Shown here one piece after another: positions 34,902 through 44,532 of a stretch of DNA of 64,000 bases. The stretch comes from Brevundimonas pishanensis (GTDB taxonomy: Bacteria > Pseudomonadota > Alphaproteobacteria > Caulobacterales > Caulobacteraceae), in NCBI RefSeq assembly GCF_022750635.1, contig NZ_JAJKBG010000002.1:248001-312000 (forward strand), written 5' to 3'. The notes below the pieces were generated by a model. That model did not search any database, was not told the DNA's origin, and was given only the letters and a program-made list of their open reading frames with translations. The position numbers and the translations under genes are program-made. The number at the start of each line of letters is the position of its first letter. The first letter of the stretch is position 1.

Positions 34902-35429
34902 ATGTTCAAATCACTATTCAAAGCCAAACCTGTCCATCGTGAGGCGCTAGACCTCTATTCGCTGGCCGTGGAGCAGGCTCGCCAGCCGGCCTTCTATACC
35001 GATCTGGGCGTGGCCGACCGCATCGATGCCAGATTCGAGCTTTATACCCTCCATGTCCTGCTGCTTTTCGTCCGCATGCGCCATGACGGTCAGCGCGGGG
35101 CGGACCTGGCGCAGGCCATGTTCGATCAATATGTATCGGCCCTCGACAATGTTCTGCGCGAGCTTGGCGTCGGCGATGTTTCGGTAGGTAAGAAGATGCG
35201 TAAGCTCGGCGAGGCGCTTTATGGTCGTATGGCCAGCTACGAAAAGGCGCTTACCGATAATGACGTGGCGGGCATGACTGCGTCGATCGCACGTAACGTC
35301 TATGAAACGTCCGATGTGGAGCAGGGTGAGGCTTTGGCCCGTTATGCCTTCGCCAGCCACGAAGCCTTGGCCACCCAGACGATTGCCGAGATTGAACGCC
35401 AACCCAAATGGGCGCAAATTAGCGAATGA
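34902..35429 (+). CDS. Ubiquinol-cytochrome c chaperone family protein (Cbp3/UQCC1-like)
   Basis: A 175-residue protein of the ubiquinol-cytochrome c chaperone family, homologous to mitochondrial Cbp3/UQCC1, which aids cytochrome b assembly into complex III. Typical features: an N-terminal short basic segment, AVEQARQPAFYTDLGVADRIDARFELYTLHVLLLFVRM and VGKKMRKLGEALYGRMASYEKAL. It is soluble and helical. It is followed with a four-base overlap by yceD, an arrangement common in alphaproteobacteria. Confidence 0.9.
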   Translation: MFKSLFKAKPVHREALDLYSLAVEQARQPAFYTDLGVADRIDARFELYTLHVLLLFVRMRHDGQRGADLAQAMFDQYVSALDNVLRELGVGDVSVGKKMRKLGEALYGRMASYEKALTDNDVAGMTASIARNVYETSDVEQGEALARYAFASHEALATQTIAEIERQPKWAQISE

Positions 35430-35947
35430 ACGAGATTCCTCTCCCTTACAGCGAACCCCTCCGCCTTCATCAGATCGGCGCGGGCCTGACCCGCACCCTT
35501 GAGCCGGATGCCGCGCAGCGTACCAAGATTGCCAAGGCGCTGAGTCTGGCGTCGCTGGACAGCTTTACCGCTGACGTGTCCGTAACCCCGACCGTATCGG
35601 GCTGGCGCATGACGGGCCGCGTGGTTGCAGAGGCTGTGCAGAGCTGTGGTCTGACGCTGGAGCCTATTCCGGTCAGCATCGATCGGAACTTCGTCGTCAA
35701 TCTGGTCGAGATAACCGAAGAAGAACCCGACGAGGACGGTGAGATTGATATCGAACTCGACGACGAGTTTCCCGACGAAGTCGAGGATGGCAAGATCGAT
35801 CTGGGCCAATACGCTGTAGAGCAGCTTTTCCTGTCGCTTGATCCGTTCCCGCGCAAAGACGGTGCCGTGTTCGTGCAGCCGCCCGAGCCGGTAGAAATCT
35901 CGCCGTTTGCGGCGTTGAAAGCATTGAAAGACAAGAGCGAAGGTTGA
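35426..35947 (+). CDS. YceD/DUF177 family protein
   Basis: A 173-residue DUF177 protein. It shows the conserved CGLTLEPIPVSIDRNFVVNLVE in the middle, an acidic stretch (EEEPDEDGEIDIELDDEF) and IDLGQYAVEQLFLSLDPFPRK near the end. The usual two-cysteine pair of DUF177 is reduced to one visible cysteine. Members are linked to 23S rRNA maturation or accumulation and often lie beside rpmF and plsX; here plsX follows but rpmF is absent. The start overlaps the chaperone gene by four bases. Confidence 0.88.
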   Translation: MNEIPLPYSEPLRLHQIGAGLTRTLEPDAAQRTKIAKALSLASLDSFTADVSVTPTVSGWRMTGRVVAEAVQSCGLTLEPIPVSIDRNFVVNLVEITEEEPDEDGEIDIELDDEFPDEVEDGKIDLGQYAVEQLFLSLDPFPRKDGAVFVQPPEPVEISPFAALKALKDKSEG

Positions 35948-36040
35948 CCTAGCGTCGCCTTGGTAGCATCCAATCCTGCGACATTTGTGCGCAATCCCCC
36001 AGTATCCACCGCGAAATGCGGTGCCGGAGACCCGACGATT

Positions 36041-37108
36041 TTGGCATCCTCGACCCTGATTTCTCTAGACGCCATGGGTGGCGATCACGGCCCCTCGGTC
36101 GTTGTTGGTGGCGTCAAAGCCTACCGCGCCCGCTATGGCGGCGAGGGCGTCCACTTCCTGTTGCATGGCGACGAAGCCGCAATTCTGGGCGAGATGGCCA
36201 AGAACGGTCTGACCGACGCCCACATCACCATTCGCCATACCGACAAGGTGGTGGCCATGGATGAAAAGCCGGCAACGGCCATGCGTCGCGGTAAAGGCTC
36301 CAGCCTGTGGAATGCAATCGAGGCCGTTAAAACTGGAGAAGCTGCAGCAGTCGTGTCGGCGGGTAATACCGGCGCGCTGATGGCAATCTCGAAACTGCAG
36401 CTGCGTATGCAATCGACGGGCCTGGAACGTCCGGCCATCGTGGCTTCGTGGCCTACGTTGCGCGGCACGACGTCGGTTCTGGATGTGGGTGCCAATATCG
36501 GCAGCGACGCCAAGCAACTGGTCGAGTTCGCCATTATGGGCGAGGCGTTCCAATCGGCGGTGCATGGCACCAAGAACCCGACGGTCGGAATTCTTAACGT
36601 CGGCTCTGAAGAAATGAAGGGTCACGACGAAGTGCGTGAAGCCCATGCCATGCTTCGTACGGGCCATCTGCCGATCAACTATCACGGCTTCGTCGAAGGT
36701 GACGACATTGCCAAGGGTACGGTGGATGTCATCGTGACGGACGGCTTTACCGGCAATATCGCGCTTAAGACCGCTGAGGGGACCGCTCGCTTCATTGGTG
36801 CGCTTCTGAAAGACGCGCTGAAGTCGGGTATACAGTCCAAGATCGGTGCCCTGATCGCCATGCCGGCTCTGAAGCAGATGTCGCGCAAGATCGACCCCAG
36901 CACCGTCAACGGCGGCCCTTTGCTCGGCCTGAACGGTCTGGTGGTGAAGAGCCACGGCGGCGCATCCGCTGAAGGTTTCGGCAATGCGATCCGTGTGGCT
37001 GTTGATCTGGCCCGCAGTGATTATCTAACCAAGGTTGGTGCCAATCTGGCCCGTATGGCCGAGATGGCGGAAAACGTCGCGACGGCCGAAGTGGAGTCTG
37101 GTGAGTGA
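36041..37108 (+). CDS. plsX: Phosphate acyltransferase PlsX
   Basis: A protein of about 355 residues making acyl-phosphate from acyl-ACP for phospholipid synthesis. Motifs: LISLDAMGGDHGPSVVVGG, AMRRGKGSSLWNAIEAV, SAGNTGALMAIS, NVGSEEMKGHDEVREAHAML, VDVIVTDGFTGNIALK. No ATG precedes the conserved start: TTG 36041 gives the normal family length with GGAG about 12 bases upstream, while TTG 35960 would add 27 residues unlike the family. It overlaps fabH by four bases. Confidence 0.93.
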   Translation: MASSTLISLDAMGGDHGPSVVVGGVKAYRARYGGEGVHFLLHGDEAAILGEMAKNGLTDAHITIRHTDKVVAMDEKPATAMRRGKGSSLWNAIEAVKTGEAAAVVSAGNTGALMAISKLQLRMQSTGLERPAIVASWPTLRGTTSVLDVGANIGSDAKQLVEFAIMGEAFQSAVHGTKNPTVGILNVGSEEMKGHDEVREAHAMLRTGHLPINYHGFVEGDDIAKGTVDVIVTDGFTGNIALKTAEGTARFIGALLKDALKSGIQSKIGALIAMPALKQMSRKIDPSTVNGGPLLGLNGLVVKSHGGASAEGFGNAIRVAVDLARSDYLTKVGANLARMAEMAENVATAEVESGE

Positions 37109-38082
37109 GCTTGATCAGAACGGCCGTCACGGGGGTCGGGTCCTTCCTGCCCGAAACCATCGTCACCAATGAAGAACTGAGCAAGACGGTCGACACGTCC
37201 GACGAGTGGATTGTCGAACGCACCGGCATCCGTCAGCGCCACCGTGCCGCTGACGACCAGCCGACCAGCGACCTGGCTGTAGAAGCCGCAAGACGCGCGC
37301 TGGCCGATGCGGGCAAGACCGCTGCGGACGTCGATTTGATCATCGTGGCGACGACCACCCCCGACAGCACATTCCCCGCAACGGCTGCACTGGTTCAGAG
37401 CAAGCTTTGCGCTCCGGTCGGTATCGCATTTGACGTTCAGGCCGTTTGCTCGGGCTTCGTCTATGCGTTGAGCGTGGCGGACGGCTTCATCTCGCGTGGC
37501 AACGCGAAGTGCGCTCTGGTCATTGGAGCCGAGGAAATGACCCGTCTGATGGACTGGTCCGACCGCACAACCTGCGTTCTGTTCGGCGACGGGGCGGGGG
37601 CGTTTGTTCTCGAACCTCGTGAAGGGGCTGGAACCAAGGAAGATCAAGGCGTGCTGGGCTTTGCCCTGCGTTGCGACGGCTCGAAGTCGGAGCTTTTGTA
37701 CGTGGATGGCGGTCCGGCAACCACTGGCACCGTGGGTCATCTGCGCATGATCGGTAATCAGGTGTTCCGCCACGCTGTGGTGAACATTTCCGAAGCGATC
37801 GTTGCTGCAACCGAAGCTTCGGGCATCACCATTCCGGAAATCGACTGGTTCGTACCGCACCAAGCGAATCAACGAATCATCCGCGGAGTCGGCGAGCGTC
37901 TTGGCCTGGACGAGAATCGCGTCGTCTCCACCGTCGATATGCACGCAAACACGTCTGCTGCGTCAATTCCGCTCGCTATGGATACTGCGATCAAGGATGG
38001 CCGCATAAAACGCGGTGATTTGATCGTAATCGAAGCTATGGGCGGCGGTTTGACCTGGGGCGCTTGCGCCTTCCGCCTGTGA
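37105..38082 (+). CDS. fabH: Beta-ketoacyl-ACP synthase III
   Basis: A 325-residue enzyme starting fatty acid synthesis from acetyl-CoA and malonyl-ACP. The catalytic triad is visible: Cys in FDVQAVCSGFVYAL, His in WFVPHQANQRII and Asn in DMHANTSAASIPLAM. It starts at GTG (VSLIRTAVTGVGSFLP) overlapping the plsX stop. The plsX-fabH-ihfA-merR order is a common alphaproteobacterial arrangement. Confidence 0.97.
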   Translation: MSLIRTAVTGVGSFLPETIVTNEELSKTVDTSDEWIVERTGIRQRHRAADDQPTSDLAVEAARRALADAGKTAADVDLIIVATTTPDSTFPATAALVQSKLCAPVGIAFDVQAVCSGFVYALSVADGFISRGNAKCALVIGAEEMTRLMDWSDRTTCVLFGDGAGAFVLEPREGAGTKEDQGVLGFALRCDGSKSELLYVDGGPATTGTVGHLRMIGNQVFRHAVVNISEAIVAATEASGITIPEIDWFVPHQANQRIIRGVGERLGLDENRVVSTVDMHANTSAASIPLAMDTAIKDGRIKRGDLIVIEAMGGGLTWGACAFRL

Positions 38083-38156
38083 TTTTGCAAAGAGTGCTTT
38101 GATTTTTCGCTGTTTTGGCTTTGTATGATTCCCGGATGATCAACGGGGAGACGCAA

Positions 38157-38465
38157 GTGACGGCACAGCACACCCTCACCCGAGCAGACTTGTGCGATGC
38201 GGTCCACGAAGAAGTGGGCCTCTCGCGCCAGGAATGCTCTGGTCTAGTAGAACGTACGCTCGAGTTAGTGGTTGAATCCCTTGAGCGCGGCGAGACGGTC
38301 AAACTGTCCGGCTTCGGCGTGTTTCAAGTCCGGGAAAAGCGGGCCCGCATGGGTCGTAACCCGAAAACTGGCGAACCGGCCGCGATTAATCCGCGCCGTG
38401 TCATCAGCTTCCGTGCATCCCAAATCATGAAGTCGAGGGTCCACGACGCCGTAGTCGAGGATTGA
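38157..38465 (+). CDS. ihfA: Integration host factor, alpha subunit
   Basis: A DNA-bending protein of about 102 residues. The HU/IHF signature is complete: [44 protein letters not shown] and [16 protein letters not shown]. The start is taken at GTG 38157, eight bases after a strong GGGGAG; upstream in-frame starts would add residues not found in the family. IHF supports flagellar sigma-54 promoters and cell-cycle transcription in Caulobacter, relevant to the flgI promoter in this window. Confidence 0.95.
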   Translation: MTAQHTLTRADLCDAVHEEVGLSRQECSGLVERTLELVVESLERGETVKLSGFGVFQVREKRARMGRNPKTGEPAAINPRRVISFRASQIMKSRVHDAVVED

Positions 38466-38857
38466 GATTGTCCAAGAGTCCCCAAGCTTTCCGTTCCATT
38501 TCCGAAGCCGCCGACGAGGTGGGTGTTCCTCAGCACGTGCTGAGATTTTGGGAAGGGAAGCTGGACGTCATCCAGCCCGTTAAGCGGGCTGGGGGACGGC
38601 GCTTCTATCGTCCTGAAGATATCCAACTTTTGAAGGATATCCGTCGTCTGCTGCACGACGAAGGCATGACGATCAAAGGGGTAGAGCGTCTATACAAAGA
38701 AAAGAAGGCGCGCACGCCGCGTGCGCAGTCCGACGTCGCGTCCGAAGCTGTGGTATCGGCTCGCCCGCTTGACGATGCTGCGCGAAGCCGTCTGGCCCAT
38801 GTGTTGGTCCAGATCGAAGCGGCGCAGGCTAGCTTAACGTCGGTACTTTCGCGCTAG
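38462..38857 (+). CDS. MerR family transcriptional regulator
   Basis: A 131-residue protein with an N-terminal winged HTH of the MerR type ([42 protein letters not shown]) and a helical C-terminal part without cysteines or a ligand-binding domain. The start is a TTG at 38462 or 38468 overlapping or adjoining the ihfA stop. The gene follows ihfA in many alphaproteobacteria; its target is not known to me. Confidence 0.9.
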   Translation: MRLSKSPQAFRSISEAADEVGVPQHVLRFWEGKLDVIQPVKRAGGRRFYRPEDIQLLKDIRRLLHDEGMTIKGVERLYKEKKARTPRAQSDVASEAVVSARPLDDAARSRLAHVLVQIEAAQASLTSVLSR

Positions 38858-38928
38858 GCGCAGCTTATTGTTCATAAGCCGTTTTTTGGTTTGCGGTAGG
38901 CCGATTGGCCGTCTATACGAAGCCGCAT

Positions 38929-39005
<77 letters not shown>

Positions 39006-39028
39006 TTTCCTCCCGGGGAACTGGCATA

Positions 39029-39056
39029 GAAAAGGGCACCTTTGGGTGCCCTTTTT
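39029..39056 (+). terminator. Terminator after tRNA-Pro(GGG)
   Basis: AAAGGGCACC and GGTGCCCTTT pair around a short TTTG loop, followed by TT. The flanking A-run makes it usable from both sides; the methyltransferase gene ends just beyond on the minus strand. Confidence 0.9.
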
Positions 39057-39073
39057 GCTGTCCGGTAACTTCT

Positions 39074-39838
39074 CTAAAGATGTGCGCGAAATACGAAGTG
39101 GGGGTAGATCTGTTCGCTTCGGGCCCCGGTCTGCGCGATCCATTCTTCGACGGCCTGGGTCGCGCCGATACAGCTTGATGCGGTCGCGTCGTCGTAGACC
39201 ATGTATCCGCCCTTCACGATTTGCGGATAGATGGCGTGCTGGATGTATTTGATCGGGTGGTAGATATCGAGGTCGATATGCGCCAGCCCAAACCGGTGAT
39301 CCGGATCGAACCGCGCAGGGAAAGTGTCCTCGACCAGCCCTTTCACCGTGATCAGATTGGTTAGCCCGATTGACCGGGCATAGGCGTTGATCTCGGCCTC
39401 GTCGGAATTGGAAAAATCTCCGGCGCTGTGGTGATCCAGTTCCTTGTCGGTCGGTGGCATGCCTTCGAATGTGTCGCAGGCAAAAATGCGTGCATCCGGA
39501 TAGAGACGCGCCAACAGGGTGGCCATGAAGATGGCGCTACCGCCCCGATAGGAGCCGAACTCAATAATGTCCTTGCTCTCTAAACTGTCGAAATAGAGCG
39601 CGATTAGCAGGAACAGGTTCATGGTGCGGTGATAGTGCATCACCGAGCGGCGCTGGGCGTTGTGACACGCCTCGATGAACAACGGATGCTGCTCGATCCG
39701 TTGGGCAAGATCGCCGTATTCCAATCCGACACCGCGCACTGTGCCGTCATAGATGCTGCGGCCGCCCATGATCTTGTTCGTCAGATCAATCGGCGGAAGC
39801 GGTAGATCGCTGTAACCAGCGCGTAGGAGTGCAGACAT
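39074..39838 (-). CDS. TylF/MycF-type SAM-dependent methyltransferase
   Basis: A protein of about 254 residues (ATG at 39838, MSALLRAGYSD) of the TylF family of class I methyltransferases. The SAM motif is IIEFGSYRGGSAIFMA, followed by IFACDTFEGMPPTDKE, and the metal-binding HIDLDIYHP with YMVYDDATASSCIG. Members O-methylate sugars or small molecules and are common in polysaccharide and natural-product loci. No sugar gene is adjacent, so the substrate is unknown. It is transcribed alone. Confidence 0.85.
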   Translation of the reverse strand: MSALLRAGYSDLPLPPIDLTNKIMGGRSIYDGTVRGVGLEYGDLAQRIEQHPLFIEACHNAQRRSVMHYHRTMNLFLLIALYFDSLESKDIIEFGSYRGGSAIFMATLLARLYPDARIFACDTFEGMPPTDKELDHHSAGDFSNSDEAEINAYARSIGLTNLITVKGLVEDTFPARFDPDHRFGLAHIDLDIYHPIKYIQHAIYPQIVKGGYMVYDDATASSCIGATQAVEEWIAQTGARSEQIYPHFVFRAHL

Positions 39839-39963
39839 CGACGTCTCCTGATGGCCCCCCGTCAGAAACCAACTCAAGCTACGCTATTGATGTCATCTAT
39901 AACTCCACAACCGTGGGTATGTATAGGTGCCTCGAAACGCGCCCTTAGCGCGAAGCCTATGAC

Positions 39964-40158
39964 CTAGTCCCGCTCAGCCCAACGCAGAAGGGGAATGAGA
40001 GGCACGCCCCAACCGATACCGGCAACGGTGAAGAAGATCAGATCGACCCACCAGATGTCGGGTAGAAACCCGTTCAGCGTAACCGCACCCCAGACCCAGA
40101 AGGTGAGGAAGGCCAGAACGCCGACCGTGGCGATGAAACGTTTCAGGCGCGGGTTCAT
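39964..40158 (-). CDS. DUF2842 small membrane protein
   Basis: From the ATG at 40158 (MNPRLKRF) this is a 64-residue protein with two membrane helices (VGVLAFLTFWVWGAVTL and WVDLIFFTVAGIGWGVPLIPLL) ending LLRWAERD. The second half matches my recollection of DUF2842, a short alphaproteobacterial family of unknown function. The ATG shares one base with the stop of the upstream gene, so the two membrane proteins are coupled. Confidence 0.75.
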   Translation of the reverse strand: MNPRLKRFIATVGVLAFLTFWVWGAVTLNGFLPDIWWVDLIFFTVAGIGWGVPLIPLLRWAERD

Positions 40159-40409
40159 TAGCGTTGTTTCCGGAACAGGAAATAAAGAACGATGGCGGCA
40201 ACGGCACCGATGGCGGCACCCATGGGCCATAGCCAGCTATCGATGGTGCTCAAGGCAAAGACGCGCAGTGTCAGGAAGGCACCACCCGCCGCGCCAGTCA
40301 GGGCGACCACGATGAAGCCCGGCAGATCTCGTCGTCCGGTTACAATATCGGCCAGCCAGGCCAGTGCGACAGCAACCACAGCCGTTGCGGCCATCTCAAT
40401 GTACGGCAT
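40158..40409 (-). CDS. Small membrane protein, GlsB/YeaQ/YmgE-like
   Basis: An 83-residue protein starting [18 protein letters not shown], with CAGGAGC eight bases upstream of the ATG at 40409. It has three predicted membrane helices with a glycine-rich centre ([18 protein letters not shown]) and a basic end (LFRKQR). The layout resembles the GlsB/YeaQ/YmgE (transglycosylase-associated) group, but the match is loose. It is coupled to the DUF2842 gene. Confidence 0.6.
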   Translation of the reverse strand: MPYIEMAATAVVAVALAWLADIVTGRRDLPGFIVVALTGAAGGAFLTLRVFALSTIDSWLWPMGAAIGAVAAIVLYFLFRKQR

Positions 40410-40547
40410 GAAAAAGGTGCTCCTGAACAAACCGTGACGCTTAGGCTGACGAATGCGACTCGAAATCGCCGCGAGTCAGGGGCATACCCCTCTCACGACC
40501 GTAAGACGATAGGCGGTCTCCATATCGGGGCAAAGAGCAGGCGTCGA

Positions 40548-41606
40548 ATGATGCGTTTTGGTGAATCTACGCGCAGCCGCGCTGTGGCTGTCTGGTTGTT
40601 CGTTTGTGCTGCCATGGTGTTCGCCATGGTGGTCGTAGGCGGTGTGACGCGGCTGACCGGATCGGGTCTGTCCATCACTGAATGGAAGCCCATCATGGGC
40701 ACCATTCCGCCGCTGAATCACGAGCAATGGATGTTGGCCTTCGAGAAGTACAAGGCCATTCCGCAGTACCAGTTGGTCAACGCTGGTATGACGCTTCAGG
40801 AATTCCAGGGGATATTCTGGTGGGAGTGGCTACACCGCGTCATCGGGCGTCTGATCGGGGCTGTGTTCGCAATTCCGTTCATCGCCTTCCTTGTTATGCG
40901 CATGATACCGCGCCGCCTGATCTGGCGCAGTGTCGTCCTGCTGGGTCTGGGCGCGCTTCAAGGCCTGATCGGATGGTGGATGGTCAGTTCGGGCTTGAGC
41001 GAGCGCGTCGATGTGGCTCCCGAGCGGTTGGCCGTGCACCTTGGGCTGGCGTTCCTGATTTTCGCCGCGCTGATCTGGACTGCTCTCGAAGCTTGGTCCG
41101 GTGAAGAGTTCAACCGCGCGCCGCGTGGCTGGACGATGGGTGCAACGGCATTGCTGGTGCTTGTCTTCGTGCAATGCCTTCTGGGCGCGCTGGTCGCAGG
41201 CTCCAAGGCCGGCATGGTCTATACCGACTGGCCTTTGATGAACGGTGCCGTGTTCCCGCCGGTCGAGTGGGGCATGGGTGGGCTGGCCTTCCTGCATGAT
41301 CAGGGGTTGGTCCAGTTCAACCACCGCCTCGTAGCCTATGGCCTGTTGGCCGCGGTGACGCTTTACGCCGTCAATGCATGGCGCTGGCGTATCGCGGAAG
41401 GATCGGGCGTTTCGGCCTATCTGCTGGCGGCGGCTGTGTGGGTGCAGGCCATCCTTGGTATCGCGACACTGATGTACGCGGTGCCGATCACCCTGGGTGT
41501 TCTGCACCAGGCGATTGCCGCGCTCGTGCTTGGTATCGCCACTTTGAACCTCTGGTTGGTTCGCCGGTCGCGCCCGCGTATCTTCAGTTCGGGCCCACGA
41601 GGCTGA
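40548..41606 (+). CDS. ctaA: Heme A synthase (COX15/CtaA)
   Basis: A membrane protein of 352 residues with eight helices that oxidises heme O to heme A for cytochrome oxidase. Motifs: [37 protein letters not shown] (heme-ligand His), [23 protein letters not shown] and [12 protein letters not shown]. The ATG at 40548 fits the family; a longer frame from 40434 would add 38 non-conserved residues. A strong terminator follows. Confidence 0.94.
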   Translation: MMRFGESTRSRAVAVWLFVCAAMVFAMVVVGGVTRLTGSGLSITEWKPIMGTIPPLNHEQWMLAFEKYKAIPQYQLVNAGMTLQEFQGIFWWEWLHRVIGRLIGAVFAIPFIAFLVMRMIPRRLIWRSVVLLGLGALQGLIGWWMVSSGLSERVDVAPERLAVHLGLAFLIFAALIWTALEAWSGEEFNRAPRGWTMGATALLVLVFVQCLLGALVAGSKAGMVYTDWPLMNGAVFPPVEWGMGGLAFLHDQGLVQFNHRLVAYGLLAAVTLYAVNAWRWRIAEGSGVSAYLLAAAVWVQAILGIATLMYAVPITLGVLHQAIAALVLGIATLNLWLVRRSRPRIFSSGPRG

Positions 41607-41617
41607 TGACCCATTAA

Positions 41618-41650
41618 AAAAGCGCCGGAGGTTCAGCCTCCGGCGCTTTA
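41618..41650. terminator. Bidirectional terminator after ctaA
   Basis: AAAGCGCCGGAGG pairs with CCTCCGGCGCTTT around a short TTCAG loop, with A-rich and T-rich flanks. It separates ctaA from the convergent membrane-protein gene. Confidence 0.93.
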
Positions 41651-41654
41651 TTCT

Positions 41655-42032
41655 TTAATGGGACTCTTTTCGTTCCAGCAGGGCCGAACTGATGGTTCCG
41701 CCGAACCAGACGGCACCCACGATGATGAGGATGCCATAGTCGCGTCCGCTGAAAATAAGCGGCACGATCGCCAGCAGGGTAATCATCGCGGGATACAGCG
41801 TGGCCCACATGGCCGAGCGCTCGGATTCCAACGTGATGATTTTAGTCGTGGGCAGACCCATGCGACGGCGCATTATGGCGTTGAGCGGCGGGAAGGCGGC
41901 CGTCACGATGACCGCAATGATCACATATTTCAGCAGCAGGCCGGGCGCACCGAATATCGCGGCGCTGCCGATCAAAACGCCCAGCGAGCAACCCGTTGTG
42001 ACGGCTAGCAGGGCATTGGGTTCTAAACGCAT
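41655..42032 (-). CDS. Membrane protein of unknown function coupled to phaC
   Basis: A 125-residue protein with about four membrane helices (LLAVTTGCSLGVLIGSAAIF, LLLKYVIIAVIVTAAFPPL, YPAMITLLAIVPLIF, YGILIIVGAVWFGGTISSALL) and short basic loops (IMRRRMGLP). I recognise no family. The ATG at 42032 shares a base with the phaC stop (TGATG), so it is translated from the phaC message. A role in polymer metabolism would be inference from position only. Confidence 0.75.
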   Translation of the reverse strand: MRLEPNALLAVTTGCSLGVLIGSAAIFGAPGLLLKYVIIAVIVTAAFPPLNAIMRRRMGLPTTKIITLESERSAMWATLYPAMITLLAIVPLIFSGRDYGILIIVGAVWFGGTISSALLERKESH

Positions 42033-43939
42033 CAAGACTTTACCTTAACGTAGGAGCCGGGTGCCGGCTCGAGAGGGGCGAGGGGCCCCTTTTGCGGATC
42101 ACGCGCGGTGACCATTTTTCCAGAGTGACCCGCCAGCCAATTGGCCCAGTGTGGCCACCAACTGCCTGGGTGAGCTTCGGCGTCGGCTTGCCATTCTTCG
42201 ACCGTTTCGGGAAGGGCACTGTTGGTCCAGTGCTGATATTTCACAGCGTCGGGGTGGTTGATGACCCCGGCGATGTGACCCGATCCCGCCAACGTAAAGG
42301 TGACTGGGCCGCCAAACAGTTTGGCCGACCGGTAGACCGAGCGCATAGGAGCGATGTGATCTTCGCGGCTGGCCTGGAAATAAAGCGGGATTTTTACCTG
42401 ATCCAGCTTGATAGGCGTCCCCTTCAACGTCAGCTCGCCCTTGGCCAGCGAGTTCTGCCCGTACATCAAGCGCAGATAGGCCAGATGAAGCGCCTTTGGC
42501 ATCCGCGTCTGATCGGAGTTCCACGCCAGCAGGTCAAAGGCTTGCGGGGATTTGCCCATCAGATAGTTGGATACAAAGAACGACCAGATCAGGTCATTGC
42601 TGCGCAATGCATTGAAGGTCTCGGCCATGGTCGTGCTGGGCAATACGCCGCCAGCCTCATCCATTTGGCGCTCAATCTCGGCCAGCCAGTGCTCGTCCGT
42701 GAACAGCGTCAGATCGCCTGCTTCGGAAAAGTCGTGCTGTGCCGCGAAGAAGGTCGCGCTGTTGATGCGCGTATCCTTATTGGCAGCGGCATGGGCCAAG
42801 GCGGCCCCCAGCAAGGTTCCGCCGATGCAGTAGCCCACGGTGTTGGTGGTCTTTTGACCCGTCTGCTCCAGCACCTTTTCGATTGCGCGATAGATGCCTT
42901 TTTCCAGATAGTCGTCAAAGCCCAGCGAGGCCTTGTCCTTGTCCGGATTGACCCACGAGCATATGAATACAGAGAAGCCCTGAGCGGTCAGCCATCGGAC
43001 CATCGAGTTCGACGGCTGCAGATCCAGAATGTAGAATTTATTGATCCAGGGCGGGAAAATCAGCAGCGGAATGGAGTGCTGCTGCTCGGTTGTAGGCGCG
43101 TATTGCAGCAGCTCGAACAGTTCATCGCGCCAAACCACCTGACCCGGAGTGGTGGCGACCGTCTCTCCGACCTTGAAGTTGCTGTCGTCAGTCTGGCGGA
43201 TAGAGAGCCGTCCGCGCCCGCGCTCCAGATCCGAGGCGAAGTTCTGCATGCCGCGCACCAACGACTCGCCATTGGTTTCCGTCAGGGCCTTGAGGGCCAC
43301 CGGATTGGAGGCGAGAAAGTTGGCCGGCGACAGGGCATCGGTCAGCAGGCGGGTAAAGAACTGGGCCTGGCGTTTGACCTTGGGATCAATGTCCTCGGCG
43401 CTGGCGACAAGGTTATTCATCCAGTCGGATGTGGTAAGATACGACTGCCGCATCATATCGAACAGCGGGTTCTCGGACCACGCAGGGTCGCGGAACCGTT
43501 TGTCGGTTGCGGGGGGCGTCTCGTCTTCCTGACCCCATGCCCGACGGGTCGCCGAGGACCAAAGCCCCATGTAACGATTGAACAGGTCTGCCTGGGCCTG
43601 GAACAGTTTTTCCGGCTTGGCGGCCAGACTGGTCATCACCGCCCCCATGGCGGGGGTGACATTGAAGGGATCGGCGCTGAGCGCTGCTGGACGATCGGCT
43701 TGGGTGAGGGCGGCTTCGGCTACAGCGGACTGGGCCAGCATCGCCGCCTTGGCCAGATTGAGCGACAACTGCTCGATCTGTTGGATGTGGTCCTGCCCCA
43801 GTCCTTGGGGCTGGCGTTGGTCGGCGGCTTCTTCCGGCGAGGGGGCTTGGGTTTGGCCCTCTGGCGTGCCCACAGCGGGCTTGGAACTGCGTTTTGGCGC
43901 AGCCTTTTTACGCGTGGTCGGTGTTGCAGCTTTAGCCAT
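42032..43939 (-). CDS. phaC: Class I poly(R)-hydroxyalkanoate synthase
   Basis: A 635-residue cytoplasmic polymerase of hydroxyacyl-CoA into PHA granules. The lipase-like box is VGYCIGGTLLGAAL with the catalytic cysteine in GYCIGG; the downstream Asp and His lie in SREDHIAPM and GSGHIAGVINHP. The N-terminus is extended and Lys/Pro-rich (MAKAATPTTRKKAAPKRSSK). The ATG at 43939 has GGAGG upstream; a longer frame is not needed. phaA, phaB and phasin genes are not nearby. It is divergent from a small lipoprotein gene. Confidence 0.95.
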   Translation of the reverse strand: MAKAATPTTRKKAAPKRSSKPAVGTPEGQTQAPSPEEAADQRQPQGLGQDHIQQIEQLSLNLAKAAMLAQSAVAEAALTQADRPAALSADPFNVTPAMGAVMTSLAAKPEKLFQAQADLFNRYMGLWSSATRRAWGQEDETPPATDKRFRDPAWSENPLFDMMRQSYLTTSDWMNNLVASAEDIDPKVKRQAQFFTRLLTDALSPANFLASNPVALKALTETNGESLVRGMQNFASDLERGRGRLSIRQTDDSNFKVGETVATTPGQVVWRDELFELLQYAPTTEQQHSIPLLIFPPWINKFYILDLQPSNSMVRWLTAQGFSVFICSWVNPDKDKASLGFDDYLEKGIYRAIEKVLEQTGQKTTNTVGYCIGGTLLGAALAHAAANKDTRINSATFFAAQHDFSEAGDLTLFTDEHWLAEIERQMDEAGGVLPSTTMAETFNALRSNDLIWSFFVSNYLMGKSPQAFDLLAWNSDQTRMPKALHLAYLRLMYGQNSLAKGELTLKGTPIKLDQVKIPLYFQASREDHIAPMRSVYRSAKLFGGPVTFTLAGSGHIAGVINHPDAVKYQHWTNSALPETVEEWQADAEAHPGSWWPHWANWLAGHSGKMVTARDPQKGPLAPLEPAPGSYVKVKS

Positions 43940-44015
43940 TACCCGTCCTCCCGGAGGCGCCAAGCAGTCTCGCGCCTTTCTCACAGTCGCATGTTGGCAT
44001 ATGTAGGTAGGTGAA

Positions 44016-44462
44016 ATGAACGCGTATCTTGTGAAATTCTCGCTTCGGTCGATCGCTGTTGTTGCAGTTTGCGGCGCAGTGTCGGCCTGTGCCACGAATC
44101 CGCCGACGGATCCGTCCTCGCCACTGGTCGCCGAGATCGAGCAAAAAGTGGCGCAAAAGCGTGATTATCCGCGTTTGGAAGACTTTCCGCTTGCGCCCGT
44201 GAATGTGCCGACGCCCGCCTATGTGCGTACTGCCGTAAACCAGCTCGAACAATCGCAGGCGGGTTTAAACCGTCAAATCAGCGCCATCGACTGGACACTC
44301 GATGACGACGCCGAGCAGTATGCGGCTTCGTTACGTCAGCGTATCGCCCAAGATCGTGTGGAAATACCGACCCTCAGCACGCCCGCTGAAATCGAAGCGT
44401 TCGCTCAATCGCTGCGGCAACGGGCCAAGGCACCGCCACCGGTAGATCGTCCGCTGCGCTAA
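44016..44462 (+). CDS. Small lipoprotein of unknown function
   Basis: A 148-residue lipoprotein (signal ending CGAVSAC) with a helical, Gln/Ala-rich mature part: VAEIEQKVAQKRDYPRLEDFP, YVRTAVNQLEQSQAGLNRQ and AEIEAFAQSLRQRAKA. No domain is recognised. It may line the outer-membrane inner face. It is divergent from phaC and 115 bases upstream of recJ. Confidence 0.7.
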   Translation: MNAYLVKFSLRSIAVVAVCGAVSACATNPPTDPSSPLVAEIEQKVAQKRDYPRLEDFPLAPVNVPTPAYVRTAVNQLEQSQAGLNRQISAIDWTLDDDAEQYAASLRQRIAQDRVEIPTLSTPAEIEAFAQSLRQRAKAPPPVDRPLR

Positions 44463-44532
44463 AGCGGACTGCGACCGACTTTGTCGTCGTCTTATGTTCA
44501 CCCTAGAATCAGCGTCGCCTTGCGATGCTGAT

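Noticed and set aside
42092..44014. A 640-codon plus-strand open frame opposite phaC
   Set aside because: Antisense shadow of phaC, whose lipase box and catalytic residues are clear on the minus strand.
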